64,000 bases of DNA, taken from NCBI GenBank assembly GCA_965223815.1, contig OZ245019.1:3782001-3846000 (forward strand), given 5' to 3'. The notes under the pieces were generated by a model. That model ran no database searches. It had not been told where the DNA came from and saw only the letters and a program-made list of their open reading frames with translations. The position numbers and the translations under genes are program-made. Positions 36,230-44,789 of this stretch are shown here, piece after piece. Within the stretch, counting starts at the first letter, position 1. The number at the start of each line of letters is the position of its first letter. Origin of the DNA: HKST-UBA178 sp965223815. Its GTDB lineage: Bacteria; Pseudomonadota; Gammaproteobacteria; Chromatiales; Chromatiaceae.

Positions 36230-37644
36230 TATCCCGCCCCCTGCAACTCACTAACGTCTACAAAATGTCCAGCTATGGCAGCCGCTGCCGCCATCGCCGG
36301 GCTCACCAAATGGGTCCGCCCATCTTTACCCTGTCTTCCTTCGAAATTTCTATTCGATGTCGAGGCACAACGCTCCCCCGGTTTGAGCTGGTCCGCATTC
36401 ATAGCGAGACACATGGAGCACCCGGGCTCACGCCACTCGAAACCCGCTTCAGTGAAGATGCGGTCCAAACCCTCCTTTTCTGCCTGGGCCTTCACCAGAC
36501 CCGAGCCGGGGACAACCAATGCTTGGGTGATGTTGTCCGCCACCTTACGACCCTTTGCAACCGCTGCCGCGGCCCGAAGATCTTCGATACGCCCATTGGT
36601 GCAGGAACCGATAAACACCAGATCCAGCGGAATCTTGGAGATCTCCATTCCAGCTTGCAGCCCCATGTAATCAAGCGCCCTGCGCATACCCTCCGCCCTG
36701 GTCGGATCGGATTCGACAGCCGGATCGGGGACCTGACCAGAAACCGGCACGACCATTTCCGGAGATGTACCCCAGGTAACCTGAGGTGGTATCTCAGCGG
36801 CATCGATTTGTACCTCCAGATCGAACACCGCACCCTCGTCGCTATGGAGGGTTCGCCAATAAGATTCCGCGGCAGCCCAGTCGTCACCTGCCGGTGCATG
36901 CGCCCGCCCCTGGACATATTCAATGGTTTTCTCGTCAACCGCTACAATACCCGCCCTCGCACCCGCTTCGATCGTCATGTTGCAAACCGTCATGCGGCCT
37001 TCCATGGATAGTGCCCGCATCGCCTCTCCGGCAAATTCGATCACATAGCCGGTGCCACCCGCGGTACCTATCTTGCCGATGACTGCCAATACAATGTCCT
37101 TGGCTGTAACCCCAGGACGCAGGTTGCCATCGATGCTGACCCGCATAGACTTGGACTTTTTCTGTATCAAACACTGGGTAGCCAGCACATGTTCCACCTC
37201 GGAAGTGCCAATACCAAACGCCAAGGCGCCCAAGGCACCGTGAGTGGAGGTGTGGGAATCCCCACAAACTACAGTCATTCCCGGTAGTATCAACCCCTGC
37301 TCCGGACCAACTACATGAACCACTCCTTGCCTGATGTCACTCATGCCGAATTCGGTAATACCGAACTCCCTGCAGTTGCTGTCGAGTGTCTCCACCTGGA
37401 TACGGGCAATCGGATCAATAATTCCGCCTGCTCGATTCATAGTGGGGACATTATGATCGGGTGTCGCGATCACGGCATCTGAGCGCCAAGGTTTACGACC
37501 TGCCAATCGCAAACCCTCAAAGGCCTGCGGAGAAGTCACCTCGTGTACTAGATGGCGATCTATATATAAAAGTGTGGTGCCATCCTCCTCGACCCTCACC
37601 ACGTGATCATCCCACAGCTTGTCGTAAAGTGTTTTTGCGCTCAT
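36229..37644 (-). CDS. leuC: 3-isopropylmalate dehydratase large subunit
   Basis: A 471-residue aconitase-fold subunit carrying the [4Fe-4S] cluster that converts 2- to 3-isopropylmalate. Cluster cysteines are visible in FIGSCTNGR near residue 347 and the CxxC of PGCSMCLAMN near 408. VATPDHNVPT-type ATPDHNVPTMNR is near 60 and GDSHTSTHGALGALAFGIGT near 128. I take the ATG at 37644 (MSAKTLYDKLW); a GTG at 37656 would add four residues. Its promoter lies in the ~100 bases shared with a divergent LysR gene. Confidence 0.97.
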   Translation of the reverse strand: MSAKTLYDKLWDDHVVRVEEDGTTLLYIDRHLVHEVTSPQAFEGLRLAGRKPWRSDAVIATPDHNVPTMNRAGGIIDPIARIQVETLDSNCREFGITEFGMSDIRQGVVHVVGPEQGLILPGMTVVCGDSHTSTHGALGALAFGIGTSEVEHVLATQCLIQKKSKSMRVSIDGNLRPGVTAKDIVLAVIGKIGTAGGTGYVIEFAGEAMRALSMEGRMTVCNMTIEAGARAGIVAVDEKTIEYVQGRAHAPAGDDWAAAESYWRTLHSDEGAVFDLEVQIDAAEIPPQVTWGTSPEMVVPVSGQVPDPAVESDPTRAEGMRRALDYMGLQAGMEISKIPLDLVFIGSCTNGRIEDLRAAAAVAKGRKVADNITQALVVPGSGLVKAQAEKEGLDRIFTEAGFEWREPGCSMCLAMNADQLKPGERCASTSNRNFEGRQGKDGRTHLVSPAMAAAAAIAGHFVDVSELQGAG

Positions 37645-37724
37645 AGCCTTACTCACCTAGTTCCGAAGCTGCAAGAATAGGCCCGATACATATATAAAAC
37701 AAATTCATCTTTTTTATATTAATG

Positions 37725-37739
37725 ATTCTATATTAGAAT
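37725..37739. promoter_or_regulatory. Perfect palindrome, candidate LysR operator between leuC and the LysR gene
   Basis: ATTCTA-TAT-TAGAAT is a perfect 6-bp inverted repeat around a 3-base centre and contains a T-N11-A core, the usual LysR-type recognition pattern. It lies eight bases before the regulator's GTG start and 81 bases before the leuC start, within an AT-rich block that likely holds both promoters. Autoregulation and control of leuCD are inferred. Confidence 0.6.
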
Positions 37740-37746
37740 AGTAATT

Positions 37747-38634
37747 GTGGAGATAAATGAATTAAAGGCGTTTGTTGCTGTTGCAGAATCGACATCCTTT
37801 TCCCGCGCGGCGGATTCGTTATTCCTTACCCAACCTGCAGTCAGCAAGCGGGTCGCCTGCCTAGAGGAGAAGCTGGAGACCCGGCTATTCGATCGCATCG
37901 GCCGGCGAACCTCCCTGACAGAGGCCGGACGGCGTCTGCTACCGCGGGCTCGCCTGATTCTCGGGCAGCTCGCGGATATCCACCGCAGTATTTCCAATCT
38001 GAGCCGGGAAATTGGAGGTACCCTGACGATGGCCACCAGCCATCATATCGGGTTACGGCGTCTTCCCCCGGTACTCAAGGCTTACAGCAGGCACTTCCCG
38101 CAAGTTAAATTGGATATACGTTTCATGGACTCGGAGACTGCCTGCGCAGAGGTCGAGCAGGGGATACTTGAACTGGCCATCGTAACCCTGCCACCTGCCC
38201 CCCCCAAAAGCCTCAAGTTAAGAGAGATTTGGTGTGACGTACTCCATTTCGTCGTCGCTTCGGACCATCCGCTGGCGCAACCCCGGTCTGTGACTTTGGA
38301 TGAATTGGCCGCCTACCCCGCGGTATTGGCATCCTGGGGAACCTACACCAGGGAGATTTTAGAGCGGGCAATGAAACCCTCTAATCTGCAGATCCAGGTG
38401 GGAATGTCCACCAATTATCTCGAGACCCTCAAAATGATGGTGTCCATCGGCCTTGGCTGGAGCCTGCTTCCGGAAACCATGACCAATGAAGATGATTTGA
38501 TGCGGCTCAACGTCGAGGGCACCCGGCTGACTCGGCCCTTGGGTGTGGTGTATCACCGTGGACGTACCCTCTCCAATTCAGCCAGGGCCATGCTCGATAC
38601 CTGTCTCGATTTTTCCGAAGAGACCTTGGCATAG
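37747..38634 (+). CDS. LysR-family transcriptional regulator, divergent from leuCD
   Basis: A 295-residue LysR regulator. The winged helix-turn-helix covers residues 1-60 (FVAVAESTSFSRAADSLFLT, then QPAVSKRVACLEEKL), and a periplasmic-binding-protein-like effector domain covers about 90-290. The start is GTG. Its divergent position next to leuC, with a palindrome between them, points to control of the leucine genes by an intermediate such as isopropylmalate, as known for similarly placed regulators. The effector-domain residues do not allow me to name the ligand. Confidence 0.87.
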   Translation: MEINELKAFVAVAESTSFSRAADSLFLTQPAVSKRVACLEEKLETRLFDRIGRRTSLTEAGRRLLPRARLILGQLADIHRSISNLSREIGGTLTMATSHHIGLRRLPPVLKAYSRHFPQVKLDIRFMDSETACAEVEQGILELAIVTLPPAPPKSLKLREIWCDVLHFVVASDHPLAQPRSVTLDELAAYPAVLASWGTYTREILERAMKPSNLQIQVGMSTNYLETLKMMVSIGLGWSLLPETMTNEDDLMRLNVEGTRLTRPLGVVYHRGRTLSNSARAMLDTCLDFSEETLA

Positions 38635-38692
38635 GCCTGACGGCGCCCGGGTCCCAACAGCGAAGCGGGAGTGGGCGCTCGACTTGAAATAG

Positions 38693-38735
38693 TATCTTTT
38701 TGTACAATATTATAAGATAAGTATTAATAAATACT
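38693..38735 (+). promoter_or_regulatory. Promoter and operator-like repeats of the DUF2384/RES module
   Basis: A candidate sigma-70 promoter: TTGTAC at 38700-38705, a 16-base spacer and TATTAA at 38722-38727, just before the antitoxin ATG at 38752. Two inverted repeats overlap it: TATCTT (38693-38698)/AAGATA (38714-38719), and AGTATT (38720-38725)/AATACT (38730-38735). Such repeats are what an autoregulating antitoxin would bind; this is inferred. Confidence 0.5.
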
Positions 38736-38751
38736 ACTTTAGAGGCGAACA

Positions 38752-39180
38752 ATGGCGCTGCCAATTCCCCAACAAACCCAGTACTTGGAGTCCCCGCTCG
38801 ATGAACCCACTCCCCGGAAGGAGATGGCTAGCGTCGGTCTAAGGGCCTTTTTCAGCATCACCGAAGAGTGGGGGCTCAATACGGCACAGCAACGGCAACT
38901 GCTCGGGAATCCGGGCCGCAGCCGCTTCTTTCACCTCAAGGGCGGTAAACGTACCAGCGTATCCGATGATGAATTGGACCGTCTGGCCTATGTCAGTGGA
39001 ATCTACGCCGCTCTGAACATACTCTACAGCCCGGAGAATTGTCGACGCTGGATATCTAACCCCAGCGCAGCGGATTCGATCTGGCATGGCCAGTCGCCGC
39101 TCGACTATATGCTCAGCGGCGGGCTGGTGGCGTTATCCGATATCTACCGCTATCTCAATGGACTGCGCGGCGGCGCATGA
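38752..39180 (+). CDS. Antitoxin of RES-type system (Xre/MbcA/ParS family, DUF2384)
   Basis: A 142-residue antitoxin. A helical N-terminal part resembling an Xre-like DNA-binding domain (about 25-85) leads to the C-terminal toxin-binding DUF2384 domain (YVSGIYAALNILYS, then WISNP near 100 and GQSPLDYMLSGGLVALSDIY). An AGAGG ribosome-binding site precedes the ATG. The gene overlaps the RES toxin gene by four bases (ATGA), the usual antitoxin-first arrangement. It should neutralise the toxin and repress the shared promoter. Confidence 0.88.
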   Translation: MALPIPQQTQYLESPLDEPTPRKEMASVGLRAFFSITEEWGLNTAQQRQLLGNPGRSRFFHLKGGKRTSVSDDELDRLAYVSGIYAALNILYSPENCRRWISNPSAADSIWHGQSPLDYMLSGGLVALSDIYRYLNGLRGGA

Positions 39181-39890
39181 AGTTTGTGCTGCCACGGGTG
39201 CGGCAACTGCGCTGGAAACAGCAGTACCGAATCATTGCCACCCGCTATCCGCCCGTTGATTTGTTCGAACGTCTGGATCTCAACGACGGTGACAAGCGTG
39301 CCCTGTGGGCACTGCAATCCAGAATCAACCCGCGCTTGCTGCAGCAGAGTGGAGACCTACGGTTGGTAAGGGAGGGAGATCTCGTATCCGGCCCCAACGC
39401 CAGCGTAGTGATGTCCGCATTTACCCATATCGGATTCAACAGTCGATTCTCCTCCGGTGCATACGGTATCTACTATGGGGCGCGGACATTGGAAACCGCC
39501 ATAAAGGAGACCTGTTATCATCGCCAGTTGGATGCGGTGGAGCGGCGGCTGGCTCCTCAGGACTTCGATATGAGAGCCTATATCGGTAAAGTCAGAAAAC
39601 CGATGTACGACGTTCGGGGAGTGGAGTATGGGTATCTTCACGATCCTTCACCGCAAAACTACCCGGTTTCCCAGGCATTCACCAACACACTGCTGGAGAG
39701 GGATGCAGATGCATGGGGCATCGTATTCAACAGCGTTCGCCAACCCGGTGGTGCCTGTATTGCCGCGCTCCGCCCCCCAGCGGTCTCGCTACCGATATCG
39801 GGCCCCCTGCTCACATATGTATGGAATGGAAGCAAGATTGAGATGGTCTATGAGAAGTCGGGTCCCCTGGTTCGCTTTGACGACGAATGA
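39177..39890 (+). CDS. RES-domain toxin (NAD-degrading type)
   Basis: A 237-residue RES-domain protein. Characterised relatives (MbcT, RES toxins) are related in fold to ADP-ribosyltransferases and deplete cellular NAD+. Conserved residues are visible: an early Arg in IIATRYPP, the GFNSRFSSGAYGIYYGA block (Arg, Ser, Tyr) and Glu in TLETAIKET. A late Ser lies near GIVFNSVRQPGG. The N-terminal ~60 residues form a helical extension. It is coupled by a four-base overlap to its antitoxin and converges on lpxD, 84 bases away. Activity is inferred from family. Confidence 0.88.
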   Translation: MKFVLPRVRQLRWKQQYRIIATRYPPVDLFERLDLNDGDKRALWALQSRINPRLLQQSGDLRLVREGDLVSGPNASVVMSAFTHIGFNSRFSSGAYGIYYGARTLETAIKETCYHRQLDAVERRLAPQDFDMRAYIGKVRKPMYDVRGVEYGYLHDPSPQNYPVSQAFTNTLLERDADAWGIVFNSVRQPGGACIAALRPPAVSLPISGPLLTYVWNGSKIEMVYEKSGPLVRFDDE

Positions 39891-39974
39891 GCCTATAAGG
39901 CCTCAATCCATCGGCAAGAAAAGGGGGAAGTGGAAGCGTTGGTAATCCCTCTGTTCCGTAGGCGCACTCGGGGT

Positions 39975-41021
39975 TCAAGCCTCCCTCTCTACCGCCTCCA
40001 ACCTACGTTTCAAGGCCTCTACCTCTTTGGCTTGCTGGCGGAAGGCCTTCAACAATTCCGGCAGCCGGGCAAGAGCCGCATACTCCCGTTGAACCCGACG
40101 CATGGGTCTCGCGGGTATACCCATTACGGTTTCCCCAGCAGGTACCTCCTTAGTCACACCAGCGGCGCCCGCGATAACTGCGCCCTCTCCCACCGTGACG
40201 TGATCGGAAATAGCCGACTGCCCTCCGATCATCGTACGGTCCCCTATCCTGGCACTACCCGCAGTACCGACCTGTCCTGACATTACAACATGCTGCCCAA
40301 TCTGGCTGTTGTGTCCGATCTGCACCAGGTTGTCTATCTTAGTCCCCCGGCCTATGACCGTTACGCCCAGGGCAGCACGGTCTACACAGCTGTTACACCC
40401 TATCTCGACATCATCGTCCAGCCTGACCCCGCCGATTTGGGGAAATTTATAATAATGATCCTCCTTCCATAGAAACCCGAAACCCTCTCCGCCGATAGTC
40501 GCACCCGCATGTATGACCACCCGATCCCCCAGGATTACTCCCGAAAGCAGAGTCACATTGGCCTCTATCAGACAGTCACGCCCTACCACTACTCCGGAAG
40601 CGATATATGCGCCTGCGTGTATCTGCGTCCCCGGGCCTATAAGCGCCCCACTAGACACCACGGCGCAGGCGCCTACCCCAACACCCTCGCCGAGTTCGAC
40701 TCCTTGCTCCACACACGCCCTGGGATGTATCCCCAGCGGCTCCACAGGATCCATGTAGAGCTCCACTATACGAAGAAACGCCAAGCGTGGTTGATCCACA
40801 CGCAACAAATTCTTGCCAGGTACGGATGGGAAATCACTGCCGACAACCACTCCTCCCGCGTTGCCTTCGCTTACCTGGTCAACGAAATGAGCACTATCGG
40901 CAAAGGTCAACTGCCCATTTTCTGCTAACTCCAGCTCCGCGACACCGGTTATCAGGTGCTCCTCATCACCCTCCACGACAGCTCCTATATGGCCCGCCAG
41001 TTCACTTAGACTTCTCTTCAT
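39975..41021 (-). CDS. lpxD: UDP-3-O-(3-hydroxyacyl)glucosamine N-acyltransferase (LpxD), stand-alone copy
   Basis: A 348-residue LpxD, close to E. coli's 341. It adds the amide-linked hydroxyacyl chain in lipid A synthesis. An N-terminal uridine-binding domain (about 1-100) precedes a left-handed beta-helix of hexapeptide repeats; the catalytic His237 sits in VQIGHNSQIG. A C-terminal helix covers about 315-348. I start at the ATG at 41021, preceded by GGGGG. It overlaps the MFS gene by about 20 bases. Unusually, it is not beside bamA, fabZ or lpxA, so it may be a second copy. Confidence 0.93.
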   Translation of the reverse strand: MKRSLSELAGHIGAVVEGDEEHLITGVAELELAENGQLTFADSAHFVDQVSEGNAGGVVVGSDFPSVPGKNLLRVDQPRLAFLRIVELYMDPVEPLGIHPRACVEQGVELGEGVGVGACAVVSSGALIGPGTQIHAGAYIASGVVVGRDCLIEANVTLLSGVILGDRVVIHAGATIGGEGFGFLWKEDHYYKFPQIGGVRLDDDVEIGCNSCVDRAALGVTVIGRGTKIDNLVQIGHNSQIGQHVVMSGQVGTAGSARIGDRTMIGGQSAISDHVTVGEGAVIAGAAGVTKEVPAGETVMGIPARPMRRVQREYAALARLPELLKAFRQQAKEVEALKRRLEAVEREA

Positions 41022-42168
41022 CATCTCCCCCATCTAGTTCATTGACTACCCAGCGCCAAGCCAGCAACGCAGCCAACAGTGAAATAACCGTGGCGCTCCC
41101 GAAAGCAAAGCCAGGACCCGCACTGCCCCATACCAGCCCGCTGTAGAGGCTGCCTACCGCCCCCCCGGCGCCAAAGCTGAGGCTACTATATAGTGCCTGA
41201 CCGCGCCCTTGATGTCGGCCCCTAAAATAGTGGTGCACCAGGTGAATGGCCGATGCATGGAAGGTACCGAAAGTGGCGGCGTGAAGTATTTGTGCAAACA
41301 GCAACGTCGGCAGCGAGAGGGGGAAGGCCGCGATCAGCATCCACCGCAATGCCGCCAGCAGCAGACTGGCAATGAGCACTGTGCGCGCACCGAATTGATG
41401 AAGCAGCCGATGCATGAAGAGAAATACCACTACTTCGGCTACTACGCCCAGTGCCCACAACTGACCTATAAAAGTCTTGGAGTAGCCGACATCCTCCATG
41501 TAGATGGAGAAGAAGGCATAGTAGACTCCATGACCGGCTTGCAACAGAAAGCAGACAACGAAGAACACCAGAATCTGAGGTCGCCTTACAATCGTAATGA
41601 TAGCGGGTTGCTCACCCATCGAGGAGACATGCTCGGGGTCGCCAATCGTGAGACTGGAAATCCAGATCCCAAGGTAGATCACGAACAGAACCGGCAGCAC
41701 TACCCCCGGACCGTGGTAATCGACAGCAACTCCAAGTGCCGTGACAGTCAGAATGAAGCCGATCGATCCCCATGCACGAATCCGCGCATAGCGGGCGACG
41801 CGATCGCCTAAGTACTGCAGCGTTACAGCCTCAAATTGGGGTAAGACGGCATTCCAAAAGAAGCTAAAAAGGGCCATGGCCAAACCCAGCTCCCAGAAAC
41901 CCTGTAACCAGAATACCCCAAGGAAAACAAAGCTCGTGAGAAACGCCCCGATGCGGACTATCAACATCCGCCGACCAAAATGATCCCCGATCCATCCCCA
42001 AACATAGGGCGCGATAAATTTAGTGGCCATAGGCACGGCCATCAACTCACCTATTTCCAATGCGCTGAAACCCAGTTGTTTGAGGTAGAGACCCCAGAAC
42101 GGAACAAGGGCACCCAGTGCTGAGAAATAGAAAAGATAAAATCCAGAAAGACGCCAGTAGGGCATCAA
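41002..42168 (-). CDS. MFS transporter, MFS_1-like/HcaT-type
   Basis: A 388-residue major facilitator superfamily permease with about twelve transmembrane segments. The N-terminal half has YLFYFSALGALVPFWGLYL and the loop 2-3 motif GDHFGRRMLI, the classic MFS A-motif region. The sequence looks like the MFS_1-like/nucleoside-H+ symporter-like branch that includes HcaT, but I cannot name the substrate. It overlaps lpxD, so the two are probably transcribed together. About 190 bases without a gene separate it from aroC. Confidence 0.85.
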   Translation of the reverse strand: MMPYWRLSGFYLFYFSALGALVPFWGLYLKQLGFSALEIGELMAVPMATKFIAPYVWGWIGDHFGRRMLIVRIGAFLTSFVFLGVFWLQGFWELGLAMALFSFFWNAVLPQFEAVTLQYLGDRVARYARIRAWGSIGFILTVTALGVAVDYHGPGVVLPVLFVIYLGIWISSLTIGDPEHVSSMGEQPAIITIVRRPQILVFFVVCFLLQAGHGVYYAFFSIYMEDVGYSKTFIGQLWALGVVAEVVVFLFMHRLLHQFGARTVLIASLLLAALRWMLIAAFPLSLPTLLFAQILHAATFGTFHASAIHLVHHYFRGRHQGRGQALYSSLSFGAGGAVGSLYSGLVWGSAGPGFAFGSATVISLLAALLAWRWVVNELDGGDDEEKSK

Positions 42169-42356
42169 GCGCTGCCCACCACTGGTAACATGTAGTACGA
42201 CACTGAAGCCACCATCTTCTTTCCTCTGGATCCAACCGCTGCGAGGACGATCAGGGCCTGTCGGATAGTCGGTAAAAAGGTAAAATTTCCCAGGATACTA
42301 ATGCCCGATCGCGAAAAACAGATGGTCTATAAAACTCGTAGGGAGCTAGAGTACGC

Positions 42357-43454
42357 TTATATGGAAGCCGGTATTGTGGGTGTGCTGCAAACCACTTCAC
42401 CGTTCTGACCACGCTGCCTCAATAGATGATCCATCAACACGATCGCCAGCATTGCCTCAACGATCGGTGTGGCCCGGATGCCGACACAGGGATCGTGCCT
42501 GCCCTCGGTCACCACCTCCACCGGCGCACCCGTCGTATCGATCGTGCGCCCTGGCAGCCTGAGGCTGGAGGTGGGTTTGAACGCTACACTGGCGAGGATG
42601 TCCTGCCCGCTGGAGATCCCCCCCAAAACACCCCCCGCCTGGTTACCGATAAAGCCCTCCGGAGACATCTCGTCGCGGTGGACCGTACCTTTTTGGGATA
42701 CCGATTCAAAGCCTGCTCCGATCTCCACGCCTTTGGCAGCATTGATACTCATTAGCGCGTGAGCTATGTCTGCATCGAGGCGATCGAATACTGGTTCACC
42801 CAACCCCGGAGGAACGCCCCGGGCTTCAACATTGATGCGGGCTCCAACCGACTCCCCCTCTTTTCGCAGCGCATCCATATAGGCTGCCATCTCCGGCACC
42901 TTGTCGGGATCTGGGCAAAAAAAGGGATTCTTATCGATCTGATCCCATTCCAGCCGCTCCGCTTTGATCGGACCCAACTGTGCCAAATAGCCTCTTATCT
43001 CGATCCCGCATTGCCACGCCAGGTACTTTTTCGCGATCGCTCCGGCAGCTACCCGCATCGCAGTCTCCCGCGCCGAAGACCTGCCACCACCCCGATAGTC
43101 CCGGAACCCGTATTTTTGGGTGTAGGTATAGTCCGCATGACCGGGTCTGAAACGATCCTTTATTTTGGAATAGTCTTTGGAGCGCTGGTCCGTGTTTTCG
43201 ATGAGCAGCGCTATCGGTGCTCCGGTGGTTCTCCCTTCGAAAGTTCCGGAGAGAATCTCAACCTGATCGGCCTCTCGTCTCTGAGTAGTGTGGCGGGAAG
43301 TACCTGGTTTGCGTCTATCCAGATCAACTTGCAAGTCCTCCGGCGACAGCGCCATTCCCGGGGGGCAACCGTCGACAATACAACCGATGGCGACCCCATG
43401 ACTCTCACCGAATGAAGTGACTACAAACAGCCGCCCAATAGAATTTCCAGACAT
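42357..43454 (-). CDS. aroC: Chorismate synthase
   Basis: A 365-residue FMN-dependent enzyme making chorismate from EPSP, the last shikimate step. Signature motifs are SFGESHGVAIGCIVDGCPPG near residues 14-33, RPGHADYTY near 103, the GGGRSSARETAMRVAAGA stretch near 122 and a late RHDPCVGIRA near 325. Length matches E. coli (361). It follows tolC by about 18 bases on the same strand. Confidence 0.97.
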   Translation of the reverse strand: MSGNSIGRLFVVTSFGESHGVAIGCIVDGCPPGMALSPEDLQVDLDRRKPGTSRHTTQRREADQVEILSGTFEGRTTGAPIALLIENTDQRSKDYSKIKDRFRPGHADYTYTQKYGFRDYRGGGRSSARETAMRVAAGAIAKKYLAWQCGIEIRGYLAQLGPIKAERLEWDQIDKNPFFCPDPDKVPEMAAYMDALRKEGESVGARINVEARGVPPGLGEPVFDRLDADIAHALMSINAAKGVEIGAGFESVSQKGTVHRDEMSPEGFIGNQAGGVLGGISSGQDILASVAFKPTSSLRLPGRTIDTTGAPVEVVTEGRHDPCVGIRATPIVEAMLAIVLMDHLLRQRGQNGEVVCSTPTIPASI

Positions 43455-43472
43455 ATCGATGCCCGCCGTTGC

Positions 43473-44789
43473 TCATTTCTCAAGCCAGCTATTGACCCGC
43501 TCCAGATCGGCGCGGGTAAGCGTGCTCGCCGCCTGCTTCAATAGCAAACCGTTGATGATGTAGTTGTAGCGTGAAGCGAGATAGTTACGTGTGGAGTCAA
43601 ACATGCTGCTCTGTACCGTCAACACGTCTACCAACGTACGGGTTCCCACGTCATACCCTGCTTGTGTGGATTCGAGTGCGCTCTTTGAAGAGACGACTGT
43701 GGCCTTTAACGCGCCAACCTGGCTGATCGATGAGAGAACCCCCCGATAGGCATCCCGTACCTGGCGATTTACGGCTCGCCGTTGCTGATCGAGTGCCTCC
43801 CTGGCGGCATCGTAGTCGAATTGAGCCTGACGGGTGCGGGAGTTGACCGCACCTCCCTCATAAAGTGGAATATTGAGTTCCAGGCCGATGATACCCGCAT
43901 CCACGTCGGTCCCCAATTCCTGCCGAGAACGACTGGCACCATAGGACCCCACCAGATCCAGGGTTGGGAAATGGCCGGATCGTTGGATCTCAATATTCTT
44001 CTTCTGGGCCTCGGCGGCATTCCGGATTGCAACCACGCTGTAGTTCTGTTGGACCGCGGCATCAGCCCACTCCTGCATATTCTCCGGATCGGGCCTGTTC
44101 AGAGGCAATTCCTCCCCCAGCTTCGCCAAATCCCTGTGGGGCTGCTCGCCTATGATCTCGAATAATGCCTCCCAAGCGCTGTCGACGTCGTTACCGGCGA
44201 CAATTTGGTTGGCACGGGCACCGTCGAAAGCGGCCTGTGCCTCGTGCACATCGGTGATCGCGATCAATCCTACATCGAAGCGCTGCTTGGCCTGCTCCAG
44301 TTGGCGTTTGTTGGCCTTGGTCTGCGCTTCCGATACCGTCAGATTATCCTGAGCGGCAAGCACGTTGAAGTATGACTCTACCACCCTCGCCATCAGATCC
44401 AACTCGGCTGCGGCGTACTCCGCTTCCGCCTGGGCGATCACATTGTCTGACTGCTCAAGGCGTATCCAGTAGTCGCGGTGATAAACAGGCTGCAGCAGGT
44501 TAATTGCCAGCCCATAATTGCCAAATGTATCAATGCCTGTCCCCCCCTGGGGGTCGTCACTCACGTCCAGCCGGTTGGTGTTGACGTCACCAGAGACGCT
44601 CAGGCTTGGCAACAGCAGCGCCTTGGCCTGCGGCTTGGTCTCTCTGACGGCATACAGAATCTGTCTCTCTTCGCGTATCTTGGAGTCGTTTTCCAATGCC
44701 AACTCATAGACATCAATCAGATCCGCGCCTTGGACCGCTGCGGCTGACAACATGCATGTAAGGGCAATCAGGTGGCTGGCTTTGTTCAT
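43473..44789 (-). CDS. tolC: TolC-family outer membrane channel protein
   Basis: A 438-residue TolC-like protein that would form the outer-membrane end of efflux and type I secretion complexes. The start at 44789 (MNKASHLIALTC) gives a signal peptide with cleavage near VQGA and has GGGGA nine bases upstream; the open frame extends further but without sense. Two repeated outer-membrane-efflux halves are visible, each with the long helical Ala/Gln-rich pattern (AEAEYAAAELDLMARVVESY, later QVRDAYRGVLSSISQVGAL). A conserved GTRTLVDVLTVQSSMFDSTR stretch lies near 378. Partner pumps are not adjacent; the ABC exporter at 45509 is divergent. Confidence 0.92.
   Translation of the reverse strand: MNKASHLIALTCMLSAAAVQGADLIDVYELALENDSKIREERQILYAVRETKPQAKALLLPSLSVSGDVNTNRLDVSDDPQGGTGIDTFGNYGLAINLLQPVYHRDYWIRLEQSDNVIAQAEAEYAAAELDLMARVVESYFNVLAAQDNLTVSEAQTKANKRQLEQAKQRFDVGLIAITDVHEAQAAFDGARANQIVAGNDVDSAWEALFEIIGEQPHRDLAKLGEELPLNRPDPENMQEWADAAVQQNYSVVAIRNAAEAQKKNIEIQRSGHFPTLDLVGSYGASRSRQELGTDVDAGIIGLELNIPLYEGGAVNSRTRQAQFDYDAAREALDQQRRAVNRQVRDAYRGVLSSISQVGALKATVVSSKSALESTQAGYDVGTRTLVDVLTVQSSMFDSTRNYLASRYNYIINGLLLKQAASTLTRADLERVNSWLEK

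Noticed and set aside
12245..37462. A 17-base identity (GGGGACATTATGATCGG) shared by the region upstream of the second amidotransferase and leuC
   Set aside because: In leuC it encodes the conserved DHNVP motif. A single 17-base match in 64 kb, counting both strands, is within chance range, and there is no flanking similarity, so it is not evidence of a mobile or regulatory repeat.
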